A DNA stretch of 5,165 nt from positions 1-5,165 of the forward strand of contig VEPB01000106.1 of NCBI GenBank assembly GCA_012026715.1, read 5' to 3'. Below are positions 1 to 5,078 of this stretch, piece after piece. Each line of letters starts with the position of its first letter. The first letter of the stretch is position 1. The position numbers were made by a program, and so were the translations under genes. The stretch comes from Methylococcaceae bacterium (GTDB taxonomy: Bacteria > Pseudomonadota > Gammaproteobacteria > Methylococcales > Methylococcaceae). The notes beneath the pieces were generated by a model. That model searched no databases, was not told where the DNA came from, and saw only the letters and a program-made list of their open reading frames with translations.

Positions 1-13
1 GCCCTCACCCTAG

Positions 14-34
14 CCCTCTCCCGCGGGGAGAGGG
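14..34. repeat. REP-like palindrome
   Basis: Two 9-base arms, CCCTCTCCC and GGGAGAGGG, are perfect reverse complements around a GCG centre, giving a compact hairpin. The wording (a C-rich 'CCCTCACCC' lead-in followed by this palindrome) resembles dispersed intergenic palindromes common in proteobacteria. No T-tract follows, so it is not a classical intrinsic terminator. It might still end or stabilise a transcript entering from the left, but no gene is visible on that side. The hairpin is seen directly; its dispersed-repeat status is inferred from one copy. Confidence 0.55.
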
Positions 35-114
35 AAGTAAGGGCCAGCGCCCGCAGGAGGGATCGACGAGAACAAACCCGGCGCCCCGGCTGCGCCCTAC
101 CATCCACTCGAAAC

Positions 115-120
115 GGGAGA
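115..120 (+). promoter_or_regulatory. Ribosome binding site of the Cys-rich peptide gene
   Basis: GGGAGA lies 5 bases upstream of the ATG at 126. This supports translation of the small ORF and fixes its start. Confidence 0.6.
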
Positions 121-125
121 AGACC

Positions 126-389
126 ATGCAACAGTTCGAAAAACACAAGACCTGGATGATCCTGGGCCTGGCCGCCCTCACCGTGGCCGGCTTCGTGGCC
201 CTGCGCAGCCCGGCCGGTTTCGCCAATCCCACCGAGACTGCAACCGCGGTAACCGATGAGACCACGGACGGAAACTGCGGACACTGTATCTCGCAAACAG
301 GGAGTACCGTCGATTGCTACAAGCCCACCAATCGCTACACCTGTGCCTCCCAGGCGACCCTGTGTAAGACCGGTTCGATCTGCCAATAA
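126..389 (+). CDS. Small exported cysteine-rich protein, unknown function
   Basis: I do not recognise this 87-aa protein. Its N-terminus has the build of a Sec signal peptide: charged residues 2-8 (QQFEKHK), a hydrophobic core at about 9-25, and a plausible signal peptidase site after Ala34 in GFA|NP. The predicted mature part is about 53 residues, Thr-rich at first and then cysteine-rich. All six cysteines (C51, C54, C64, C73, C80, C86) fall in it; the first two form a CxxC (NCGHC). An even number of Cys in an exported peptide suggests up to three disulfides in the periplasm or outside the cell; metal binding is an alternative. A good ribosome binding site and the signal-peptide architecture argue for a real gene. 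It stands alone: hairpins lie on both sides and the next gene is convergent. A disulfide-rich structural, inhibitor or bacteriocin-like role is speculation. Confidence 0.7.
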   Translation: MQQFEKHKTWMILGLAALTVAGFVALRSPAGFANPTETATAVTDETTDGNCGHCISQTGSTVDCYKPTNRYTCASQATLCKTGSICQ

Positions 390-396
390 CGGTTCT

Positions 397-413
397 CCGC
401 CCTTGCCGGGCGG
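397..413 (+). terminator. Possible hairpin terminator after the Cys-rich peptide gene
   Basis: CCGCCC and GGGCGG pair around a TTGCC loop beginning 8 bases after the stop codon. Only two T residues follow, so it is a weak intrinsic terminator at best. Its position directly behind a single small gene is the main support. Confidence 0.35.
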
Positions 414-474
414 TTCCCCGCACCCGCGGCGGCGCCCGCAATCCACCCGGAACCAGAATTCCGGCATTTTCGTC

Positions 475-501
475 TGCTTTCCACGCTCCGCGTGGGAAGC
501 A
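475..501. repeat. Imperfect 12-bp palindrome, dispersed-repeat type
   Basis: TGCTTTCCACGC (475-486) pairs with GCGTGGGAAGCA (490-501) around a TCC loop, with a single G-T wobble. The core CCACGCTCCGCGTGG resembles a palindromic element that recurs between genes in many proteobacterial genomes. It lies between two convergent genes and could act as a bidirectional transcript end. No coding function is seen. Confidence 0.6.
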
Positions 502-516
502 AAGTGACATCGCCCG

Positions 517-590
517 GGCATGGGCTCTTCGTGCCCAACATTCCTCCGGTGGGTTCTGGATCGTTGGGCAACGCTGCGCTCTTGCCGAAC
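517..590. repeat. Second and third hairpins of the intergenic repeat cluster
   Basis: Two more inverted repeats follow the previous palindrome. TGGGC (521-525) pairs with GCCCA (533-537). GTTGGGCAA (563-571) pairs with TTGCCGAAC (582-590) with one mismatch. The latter, followed by CTACGGGG, is like the 'GTTGGG...CCCAACCTACG' elements scattered in many proteobacterial genomes. With the 397-413 and 475-501 hairpins, this fills most of the gene-free stretch 390-654. A weaker 7-bp inverted repeat (GAAAGCC at 607-613, GGCTTTC at 633-639) lies just beyond the stop of the minus-strand permease gene and could help end its transcript. Confidence 0.45.
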
Positions 591-654
591 CTACGGGGCT
601 GACGGAGAAAGCCCCGAAATCACGCTCCGTCCGGCTTTCCCTGCGGCCGCGTGC

Positions 655-1449
655 TCAGGCAAACGCTGGCCAGACGAACTTCATCCCGATCAGCATCAGC
701 AGCGATGCCAGTGCCGGCCGCAGCACCCGCTCGGGCACCCGGGCGCTCAAGTGGCTGCCGATCCAGATGCCCGGCACCGAGCCGATCAACAGGCTCCCCA
801 GCAGGGCGAAATCGACGTTGCCCATGTGCAAGTGGCCGAGGCCCGCTACCGCGGTGAGGGGAATGGCGTGGGCCAGGTCGGTGCCGCCGACGCGCACCGT
901 CGGCAGGCGCGGATAGAGGTAGAACAGCGCCACCGTGCCCAGCGCTCCGGCGCCGATGGAGGAGAGGGTGACCAGGACCCCCAGGACGAAACCGGTGAGT
1001 ACGGTGGCGGGGGTCTGCCAGCGGTCGAAGCGGCCCGGGTCGTGGCTGTCGCTCTCCAGCCCCGCCTTGACCAGACGGTTGCGGAAGATCAGGGCCAGGG
1101 CGGTGAGGATCAACGCGACCCCCAAGGCCAGGGTGATGACCGACGAGGCGGTCGATTTTTGGATGCCCAGATATTCCAGCGAGAGCACCACGCCGATGGC
1201 GGCGGGGATGCTGCCCAGGGACAGGTTGCGGACGATGCGCCAATCTACCGAGCCGTGGTTGCGGTGGTGTACTATCACTCCGCCCGATTTGGTGATGGAA
1301 GCGAACAGCAGATCGGTGCCGACCGCGGTGGTGGGGGCGAAGCCGAACAGGAAGACCAGCAGGGGGGTCATCAGCGAGCCGCCGCCGACGCCGGTCAAAC
1401 CCACCAGCAGGCCGACCGAGAGGCCGGACACGATGTAGGCGATAGTCAT
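655..1449 (-). CDS. TauE/SafE-family membrane permease (putative sulfite/anion exporter)
   Basis: This 264-aa polytopic inner-membrane protein belongs to the TauE/SafE (TSUP) family, which moves sulfite, sulfoacetate, other organosulfur compounds or unrelated anions; the substrate cannot be read from sequence. The N-terminal half carries the family's glycine-rich motif GLTGVGGGSLMTPLL (about 18-32), then VGTDLLFASITKSGG (43-57) leading to HHRNH (61-65). A second, related half starts near TLSSIGAGALG (161-171), followed by VGGTDLAHAIPLT (187-199). This is the expected internal duplication. Hydrophobic segments lie at about 3-36, 44-60, 77-95, 103-122, 148-177, 193-207 and 213-232, plus a C-terminal one at 245-262. 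Length is normal. I chose the ATG at 1449 because GGAG sits 5 bases upstream. The frame stays open to 1509 with two upstream ATGs, but these would add a polar, non-family N-terminus. It is divergent from the antiporter gene and convergent with the Cys-rich peptide gene. Confidence 0.9.
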   Translation of the reverse strand: MTIAYIVSGLSVGLLVGLTGVGGGSLMTPLLVFLFGFAPTTAVGTDLLFASITKSGGVIVHHRNHGSVDWRIVRNLSLGSIPAAIGVVLSLEYLGIQKSTASSVITLALGVALILTALALIFRNRLVKAGLESDSHDPGRFDRWQTPATVLTGFVLGVLVTLSSIGAGALGTVALFYLYPRLPTVRVGGTDLAHAIPLTAVAGLGHLHMGNVDFALLGSLLIGSVPGIWIGSHLSARVPERVLRPALASLLMLIGMKFVWPAFA

Positions 1450-1513
1450 GGAGTCTCCGTCGAGGTCCTGTAGGTCAGGTGGCGCCATTGTACCCAGGAT
1501 GATGCGCAAGAAC

Positions 1514-1541
1514 AGAATAATAAACGTCTATCCATAGCCAA
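1514..1541 (-). promoter_or_regulatory. Candidate promoter for the TauE/SafE gene
   Basis: Read on the minus strand, TTGGCT (1541-1536) and TATTCT (1519-1514) are separated by 16 bases in the most AT-rich part of this intergenic region. Each matches 4 of 6 sigma-70 consensus positions. A TACAAT hexamer nearer the gene (1492-1487) could be an alternative -10 but lacks a good -35. Confidence 0.25.
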
Positions 1542-1576
1542 AATTAGAATAAGGCGCTGCCCTTAGCCCACGGTCT

Positions 1577-1621
1577 GCAAACGCCGGTACGCATCGGCAG
1601 CGAGATTTCGCTGACGTTTGC
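1577..1621 (+). promoter_or_regulatory. Nested inverted repeat in the antiporter leader
   Basis: An outer stem, GCAAACG (1577-1583) with CGTTTGC (1615-1621), encloses an inner stem, CAGCGA (1598-1603) with TCGCTG (1608-1613) around a GATT loop. The right-hand arms are separated by one base and the left-hand arms by 14. Both stems are perfect. The structure ends 37 bases before the antiporter start codon and has no T-tract, so it could be an operator-like site or a structured 5' leader. No known riboswitch class is recognised. Confidence 0.35.
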
Positions 1622-1648
1622 CGGATGTGGGAAGGGGAAGGGTGCCGC

Positions 1649-1656
1649 GGGAGGAG
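1649..1656 (+). promoter_or_regulatory. Strong ribosome binding site of the antiporter gene
   Basis: GGGAGGAG ends two bases before the ATG at 1659, with its GGAG cores placed so that pairing to 16S rRNA is plausible. It selects 1659 as the start. Confidence 0.6.
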
Positions 1657-1658
1657 CG

Positions 1659-2741
1659 ATGCTGAACGGTTTGATGTTGTTGGGGGGCTTGGTCCTGCTG
1701 GTGGCTGGGGCGGAGGCGCTGGTGCGGGGTGCCAGCAAGCTGGCCGGCACCTTTGGCATTTCGCCGCTGGTGATCGGTTTGACCGTGGTGGCTTTCGGCA
1801 CCAGTTCGCCGGAACTGGCCGTCAGCGTCAGTTCCGCATTGGCCGGCGAGGCCGACCTCGCTGTCGGCAACGTGGTCGGCAGCAATATTTTCAATGTGCT
1901 GTTCATCCTGGGGCTATCGGCCCTGGTGGCGCCGCTGTCGGTGGCCCAGCAGTTGGTGCGGCTGGACGTTCCCATCATGATCGCGGTCTCCATCCTGATG
2001 CCCGTGCTCGGCATGGACGGGCGGATCGGCCGGGTCGACGGACTGATCCTGTTCGCGCTGATGCTGGGTTACACGGTGTTTCTAGTGCGCCAGAGCCGGC
2101 AGGAGAGCCGCGAGGTACAGGAGGAATACGCCCGCGAATACGCCGTGGGAGAGGAAGAAAAGACGCCGCGCGCCCAGGGCATCGATCTGGCCTATGTGGG
2201 CGGTGGGATCGCGCTGCTGGTGCTGGGCTCGCGCCTGCTGGTGGCGGGCGCCGTGGGAATTGCTCAGGTGTTCGGCGTCAGCGAACTGGTCATCGGCCTG
2301 ACCATCGTCGCCATGGGCACGTCAGCGCCGGAGCTGGCGACCTCGGTGGTGGCGAGCCTGAAGGGCGAGCGCGATATCGCCGTGGGCAACGTGGTCGGCA
2401 GCAACATCTTCAATATCCTGGTGGTGGTCGGGCTGACCGGCACGGTGTCCCCGGAGGGCATACCGGTGGCGACGGAGGTGTTGCGATTCGATCTCCCCGT
2501 CATGGTCATGGTGGCGCTGGCCTGCGCCCCGGTATTCTTCACCGGGATGACCATCGCCCGCTGGGAGGGCGGATTGATGCTGGCCTACTACCTGGCATAC
2601 CTGGCTCACTTGGTGCTGGCCGCGGTGCGACACCCGGCATTGCCGGACCTGGACGGCGTGGTACTGTCGGCGATGCTGCCCGCTTCACTGCTGGCCCTGC
2701 TGGTCCTGTACCGGCGTCCGCTGCCGGCCGGCAACGGTTGA
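1659..2741 (+). CDS. Calcium/sodium antiporter (CaCA superfamily, YrbG/CaxA-like)
   Basis: This 360-aa inner-membrane exchanger is predicted to expel Ca2+ in exchange for Na+. Both signature alpha-repeats are complete. Alpha-1 is VIGLTVVAFGTSSPELAVS (38-56) with GNVVGSNIFN (70-79). Alpha-2 is VIGLTIVAMGTSAPELATS (211-229) with GNVVGSNIFN (243-252). The glutamates of the two GTS(S/A)PE motifs (E52 and E225) correspond to the acidic ion-binding residues of this superfamily, and the Asn in GSNIFN is also conserved. The repeats are separated by a charged cytoplasmic loop (about 144-174, rich in Glu and Arg), as expected for the antiparallel 5+5 helix fold. The protein is a little longer than E. 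coli YrbG (about 325 aa). The extra is a C-terminal hydrophobic segment (about 333-350) with a short tail. The start is fixed by a strong ribosome binding site. A DUF3147-like gene follows after 22 bp, suggesting an operon. Confidence 0.93.
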   Translation: MLNGLMLLGGLVLLVAGAEALVRGASKLAGTFGISPLVIGLTVVAFGTSSPELAVSVSSALAGEADLAVGNVVGSNIFNVLFILGLSALVAPLSVAQQLVRLDVPIMIAVSILMPVLGMDGRIGRVDGLILFALMLGYTVFLVRQSRQESREVQEEYAREYAVGEEEKTPRAQGIDLAYVGGGIALLVLGSRLLVAGAVGIAQVFGVSELVIGLTIVAMGTSAPELATSVVASLKGERDIAVGNVVGSNIFNILVVVGLTGTVSPEGIPVATEVLRFDLPVMVMVALACAPVFFTGMTIARWEGGLMLAYYLAYLAHLVLAAVRHPALPDLDGVVLSAMLPASLLALLVLYRRPLPAGNG

Positions 2742-2763
2742 GCCGGCGCCGGGGAATGGGCCG

Positions 2764-3099
2764 ATGCCGATGATCCTGCTGAAGCTGATCGTCACCGCGG
2801 CCATCATCGTCGCTGCCGCCGAACTGGCCAAGCGTTCCCTGTGGCTGGGGGCGCTGCTGGTCAGCCTGCCGCTGGTCTCCATTCTCTCCATGACTTGGCT
2901 TTACCTGGATAGCCGAGATTCCGAGCGGGTGGGGGCCTACGCCCGCGAGATCCTCTATTTGGTGCCCTTGTCCCTGGTGTTTTTTCTGCCGTTCGTGGCC
3001 GAGCCTCGGACCCATTGGCCATATTGGGTTAATCTCGGCTGCGGTCTGGCGCTGCTGGCGGCGGTCGTCAGCGTGGCAGGTTATTGGCGCGGCGGCTGA
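2764..3099 (+). CDS. DUF3147-like small membrane protein
   Basis: This 111-aa protein is almost wholly membrane-embedded and resembles the DUF3147 family, whose function is unknown. Hydrophobic segments lie at about 3-20, 27-48, 66-79 and 89-106, so four helices are likely. The family-like features are the N-terminal stretch ending in AELAKRS (18-24), LGALLVSLPLVSILSM (28-43), and WLYLDSRD (45-52), which leads into a short polar loop. Length is normal for the family. It starts 22 bp after the antiporter stop and no terminator is seen between them, so the two are probably co-transcribed and could cooperate. There are two in-frame ATGs (2764 and 2770). I take the first, which has a G-rich stretch (GGGGAATGGG) upstream, but the second is possible. 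Its stop lies only 17 bp from the stop of the convergent DUF1176 gene. Confidence 0.75.
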   Translation: MPMILLKLIVTAAIIVAAAELAKRSLWLGALLVSLPLVSILSMTWLYLDSRDSERVGAYAREILYLVPLSLVFFLPFVAEPRTHWPYWVNLGCGLALLAAVVSVAGYWRGG

Positions 3100-3109
3100 T
3101 CCGGTCAGC
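3095..3109. terminator. Small hairpin at the convergent gene ends
   Basis: GCTGA (3095-3099, including the DUF3147 stop) pairs with TCAGC (3105-3109) around five bases. With only 17 bp between the two stop codons, this is the only structure available to end transcription from either side. No T-tract is present, so it is weak and read-through into antisense of the neighbour is likely. Confidence 0.2.
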
Positions 3110-3116
3110 AAATGGC

Positions 3117-4124
3117 TCAGTGGACGACGGTCGCCGTCCATGTGCGCAGCGGGAAACCGCCGGCGGGCAGTTCGCGGCAAAACGGCGCTTCGGTCGCCTC
3201 CACCAGAACGAATCCGGCGCCGGTCCAGGCCCAGTTGTGGGCGCTTCCGCAATCGCCCAGCCCTCGGCCTTTGGCGTACGATGCCAGGATGCCATCCTCG
3301 AACTGAGCTTCACTGATGGTGTCTTCGCTTCCTCCCCATTCGCTGGGAAATTGAACCGGCTCGGGTTTATGGGGTGGCTTCGCCGAGGCGATCCAGGCGC
3401 TGGAACTGCCTTGATAGGCACCGCGCATGCATTCCCTCAGGACCAGTACCCGGTCCGCCGAAAGCCAGGCGATTTGGGTGAAAGGATCGCTTTCATCCGG
3501 CATCTCGGTCCAGCAGTCGCGTTCTTGGACCTCCTTCAACACCGCAGCGATCAGGGCGCTGCCTTCAGCCGGTTGAGGCGGCAGTTTCGCCACTTTGACC
3601 AACGGTGTCGGCTTGGCTGGCGGGACCGCCGAATCGGGTTTTGGACCTTTCTTGATCAGGGCGGTCGCGGTGCCGACCCGCCCTTGCTGATCGTCCATAT
3701 AGAGCAGCGCCGCTTTGATGCCCGCCAGGGAGAGGGTCCAGTGCGCGTGGCCGTCGGTGACTTCCGCCGCCGGAGCATCTCGCAGGGCGGGGATCAGTTG
3801 GCCGATTTGTTCGGCGGTCAATTCGGAGTCCGAGGCGATGCCATTTGCCGTCGTCGAACCGGCCCGAATGGTCAGTGGCCCCACGTCTCCGCCTCCTTCC
3901 GGCTGCGCCATCAAGCGGGCGTGAACCGTCGTTCCGGGGCCGGCGTCCCGGCCGAGCCACAGCGCTACCGCGGGCGGTGCCTCTTCCGCCTGATAGCCGA
4001 CGGCTTCGCAATGACCGGTATTGTCGCAGGCGACTACCCAGTCTTTGAAAATGTGGCTTTGGGCTGCGGCGGGCGTGGGAAGCAGGGGCAGTATCCAGGC
4101 GAGGGGATGGATGAGGTGTTTCAT
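3117..4124 (-). CDS. DUF1176 family secreted protein
   Basis: This is a 335-aa exported protein of the DUF1176 family, function unknown. Residues 1-21 form a signal peptide with cleavage probably after AAA in PTPAAA|QSH. The mature protein opens with FKDWVVACDNTGHCEAVGY (26-44), the hallmark of the family, with a likely disulfide pair C33/C39. A Pro/Lys-rich linker (about 160-186) separates two parts. The C-terminal part holds the other four cysteines (C204, C232, C292, C316) and the conserved RGLGDCGSAHNWAWTGAGF (287-305). It ends with ELPAGGFPLRTWTA (318-331), also family-like. Six Cys in a periplasmic protein suggest three disulfides. I chose the ATG at 4124, which has AGGA 7 bases upstream and directly starts a signal peptide. 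The frame is open to an ATG at 4148, but that has no ribosome binding site. It appears to be transcribed alone and is convergent with the DUF3147 gene. Confidence 0.88.
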   Translation of the reverse strand: MKHLIHPLAWILPLLPTPAAAQSHIFKDWVVACDNTGHCEAVGYQAEEAPPAVALWLGRDAGPGTTVHARLMAQPEGGGDVGPLTIRAGSTTANGIASDSELTAEQIGQLIPALRDAPAAEVTDGHAHWTLSLAGIKAALLYMDDQQGRVGTATALIKKGPKPDSAVPPAKPTPLVKVAKLPPQPAEGSALIAAVLKEVQERDCWTEMPDESDPFTQIAWLSADRVLVLRECMRGAYQGSSSAWIASAKPPHKPEPVQFPSEWGGSEDTISEAQFEDGILASYAKGRGLGDCGSAHNWAWTGAGFVLVEATEAPFCRELPAGGFPLRTWTATVVH

Positions 4125-4314
4125 GAGCGTTCCTATCAAGGGGATCAAAGGCGGTGAAGGCGTCAGCCAGGCTACGAGCCGGGTCGTCCGGCAATTGCTG
4201 AATCGTCGGAAAGTTAGGTCCGGCCGCGGGTCAGAAATTATAGGAGAGTTGGTTCATGGCGCCGGCGCCGTTCGTCAGCGCGGCTGCCGGCATAGTCTCA
4301 GGCCTAACGCGAAC

Positions 4315-4320
4315 AGGAGA
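4315..4320 (+). promoter_or_regulatory. Ribosome binding site of the broken BCAM0308-like gene
   Basis: AGGAGA lies 6 bases before the ATG at 4327. Its quality supports 4327 as the authentic start of an originally functional gene. The 200-bp stretch from 4125 to 4326 contains no other gene. A short AT-rich patch (TCAGAAATTATAGG, about 4231-4244) is the only promoter-like sequence. Confidence 0.6.
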
Positions 4321-4326
4321 ACGACC

Positions 4327-4524
4327 ATGTCCTCAGTCACTGTCACTGCCGGCGTCTCCCCGCGGGGACGCCATGATCGTCAACTGCAGGAATGGCAGCA
4401 GGACGCTTACAAATCAAAGCGAAAGCTGAGCGAACCGACGGTGTGCCCCCAATGCCGTTACCATGGAGGTATAAGTGGAAGTGATGTACGGGGCGGATTG
4501 AAGGAGGGCGGCGTACCCTGCTGA
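4327..4524 (+). pseudogene. BCAM0308/NMD-like protein, truncated after the first CxxC by IS256-type sequence
   Basis: The first 43 residues look like the start of the BCAM0308 family, often annotated as an NMD-like protein affecting ribosome stability and mRNA decay. They include HDRQLQEWQQDAYKSKRKL (16-34) followed by SEPTVCPQC (35-43). Family members continue with a G-x-x-[FY]-H-x-G-R-W stretch and a second CxxC that completes a zinc ribbon, and are usually well over 100 aa. Here the sequence after Cys43 (codon 4453-4455) becomes RYHGGISG and stops at 65 aa, so half of the zinc site and the rest of the protein are missing. The replacement sequence is the leader of an IS256-type transposase gene. 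The original start and ribosome binding site are intact, so a short fusion peptide may still be made, but it is unlikely to fold as the family does. The family assignment is from remembered motifs. Confidence 0.6.
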
Positions 4525-4791
4525 AATGAGATTGTTGAGATCACGATTCAGCACAAAGAGATAAGGTACGCCATGGGTGAAAGTAACGCAGGTTGGTTGG
4601 GAACTCCAGGATCGATCAGCGATTCGTTGACCGAGTTGCTGCGACAGGGGGCACGGGATTTGATCGAAAAGGCCGTGGGGGCGGGGTTGCAACAGTTGCT
4701 CGATCAGTACGAGAACGTGACGGACCTGGCCGGGCGGAAGACGGTAGTCCGCAATGGATACCTGCCGGAGCGGGAGTTGCTGACTGCGATC
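4456..4791 (+). mobile_element. Left-end remnant of an IS256-family insertion sequence
   Basis: The left limit is set where the BCAM0308-like protein loses homology (about 4456), and the right limit where the transposase does (about 4791). The piece comprises about 117 bp of leader and roughly the first 73 transposase codons, against about 400 in a full gene. No second terminal repeat and no target-site duplication can be recognised. The boundaries are accurate to perhaps 5-10 bp on the left. It looks like a deletion-derived scar rather than a mobile copy. Confidence 0.65.
4510..4572 (+). promoter_or_regulatory. Inverted repeat abutting the transposase start codon
   Basis: GGCGTACC (4510-4517) and GGTACGCC (4565-4572) are perfect 8-base reverse complements, the second arm touching the ATG at 4573 and including part of the weak AAGG ribosome binding site (4563-4566). 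In a transcript entering from outside, the arms could pair and hide the start. That is a device known in other IS families to limit transposase made from read-through transcription. Confidence 0.35.
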
Positions 4792-4860
4792 CAAAGCACG
4801 ATGGGGCAGACTACCCTGGTATGCGTTTCGTCCAAATCGCACTTACAGCAGCCACGATAA
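4573..4860 (+). pseudogene. IS256-family transposase, N-terminal fragment
   Basis: Residues 18-73 match the N-terminal region of IS256-family (Transposase_mut) transposases: LTELLRQGARDLIEKAV (19-35), LQQLLDQYENVTDLAGRK (39-56), then VVRNGYLPERELLTAI (58-73). Complete proteins continue with a G-P-[VI]-x-[VI]-x-[VI]-P-[KR] segment and then the DDE catalytic domain, ending near 400 aa. Here, after Ile73 (codon 4789-4791), the sequence becomes QSTMGQTTLVC and ends at residue 95, so every catalytic residue is absent. The fragment cannot transpose. The ATG at 4573 is preceded by a weak AAGG. The last 22 codons come from unrelated sequence to the right of the breakpoint. Confidence 0.85.
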
Positions 4861-5078
4861 CTCCTTTCCATATTGGTGGAGAGGGGTCTCGAATTGTTGC
4901 TGCAAGATTTCAAGAAGAAATCTGCGAACGATTGGGGTGGCATACTCCAGCCAATACTGCGGCTAAAATGGCTGCGTGGCTAACAAGACATATAGCCTTT
5001 GGCATGGTTATGCTGGGTATTCCTGTGGGTAATGCAGGCGACGCCGCTCAACCCATTTTACTACCGATTAAGAAATGA
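4821..5078 (+). CDS. Unrecognised small protein or C-terminal gene fragment
   Basis: I do not recognise this 85-aa ORF. It starts at an ATG 29 bases past the end of the IS256 homology. No clear ribosome binding site precedes it, and the same frame is open upstream into the IS remnant. It may therefore be the 3' part of a larger gene cut by the element rather than a complete gene. Residues 27-58 look like an amphipathic helical region (AARFQEEICERLGW, then TAAKMAAWLTRHI), followed by a hydrophobic stretch FGMVMLGIPVG (60-70) and the tail AAQPILLPIKK. Base composition is clearly less GC-rich than the genes at 655-4124. Its TGA (5076-5078) overlaps the ATG of the next ORF (5075-5077), an arrangement typical of translationally coupled genes, which supports coding. 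No function is proposed. Confidence 0.45.
   Translation: MRFVQIALTAATITPFHIGGEGSRIVAARFQEEICERLGWHTPANTAAKMAAWLTRHIAFGMVMLGIPVGNAGDAAQPILLPIKK

Noticed and set aside
520..1473. Long plus-strand open frame (317 codons) opposite the permease gene
   Set aside because: Its product is dominated by Gln, Gly, Asp and Arg with no domain, as expected from the antisense of a GC-rich membrane-protein gene; the minus-strand frame has clear TauE/SafE motifs.
1625..2773. Long plus-strand frame (382 codons) overlapping the antiporter
   Set aside because: Gly/Arg/Ala-rich low-complexity product in a shifted frame; the 1659-2741 frame carries both alpha-repeats and a strong ribosome binding site.
3084..4157. 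Plus-strand frame of 357 codons opposite DUF1176
   Set aside because: No recognisable motif; the minus-strand frame has a signal peptide and DUF1176 hallmarks.
4357..4372. Palindrome CCCCGCGGGG inside the BCAM0308-like gene
   Set aside because: Short GC palindrome within coding sequence; expected by chance in GC-rich DNA and too short to claim a relation to the repeat at 14-34.
4256..4429. Short ORF with AGGAG upstream (4242-4246) and ATG at 4256
   Set aside because: Spacing of about 9 bases is long, the product is compositionally random, and most of it overlaps the better supported frame starting at 4327.
4414..4842. Minus-strand frame of 142 codons across the IS remnant
   Set aside because: It is antisense to the IS256 fragment and crosses both chimeric breakpoints, so it cannot be an ancestral gene.
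4593..5078. Reading the whole 161-codon frame as one protein
   Set aside because: Its first 66 or so codons are an out-of-frame shadow of the transposase; only the part beyond 4791 can be independent.
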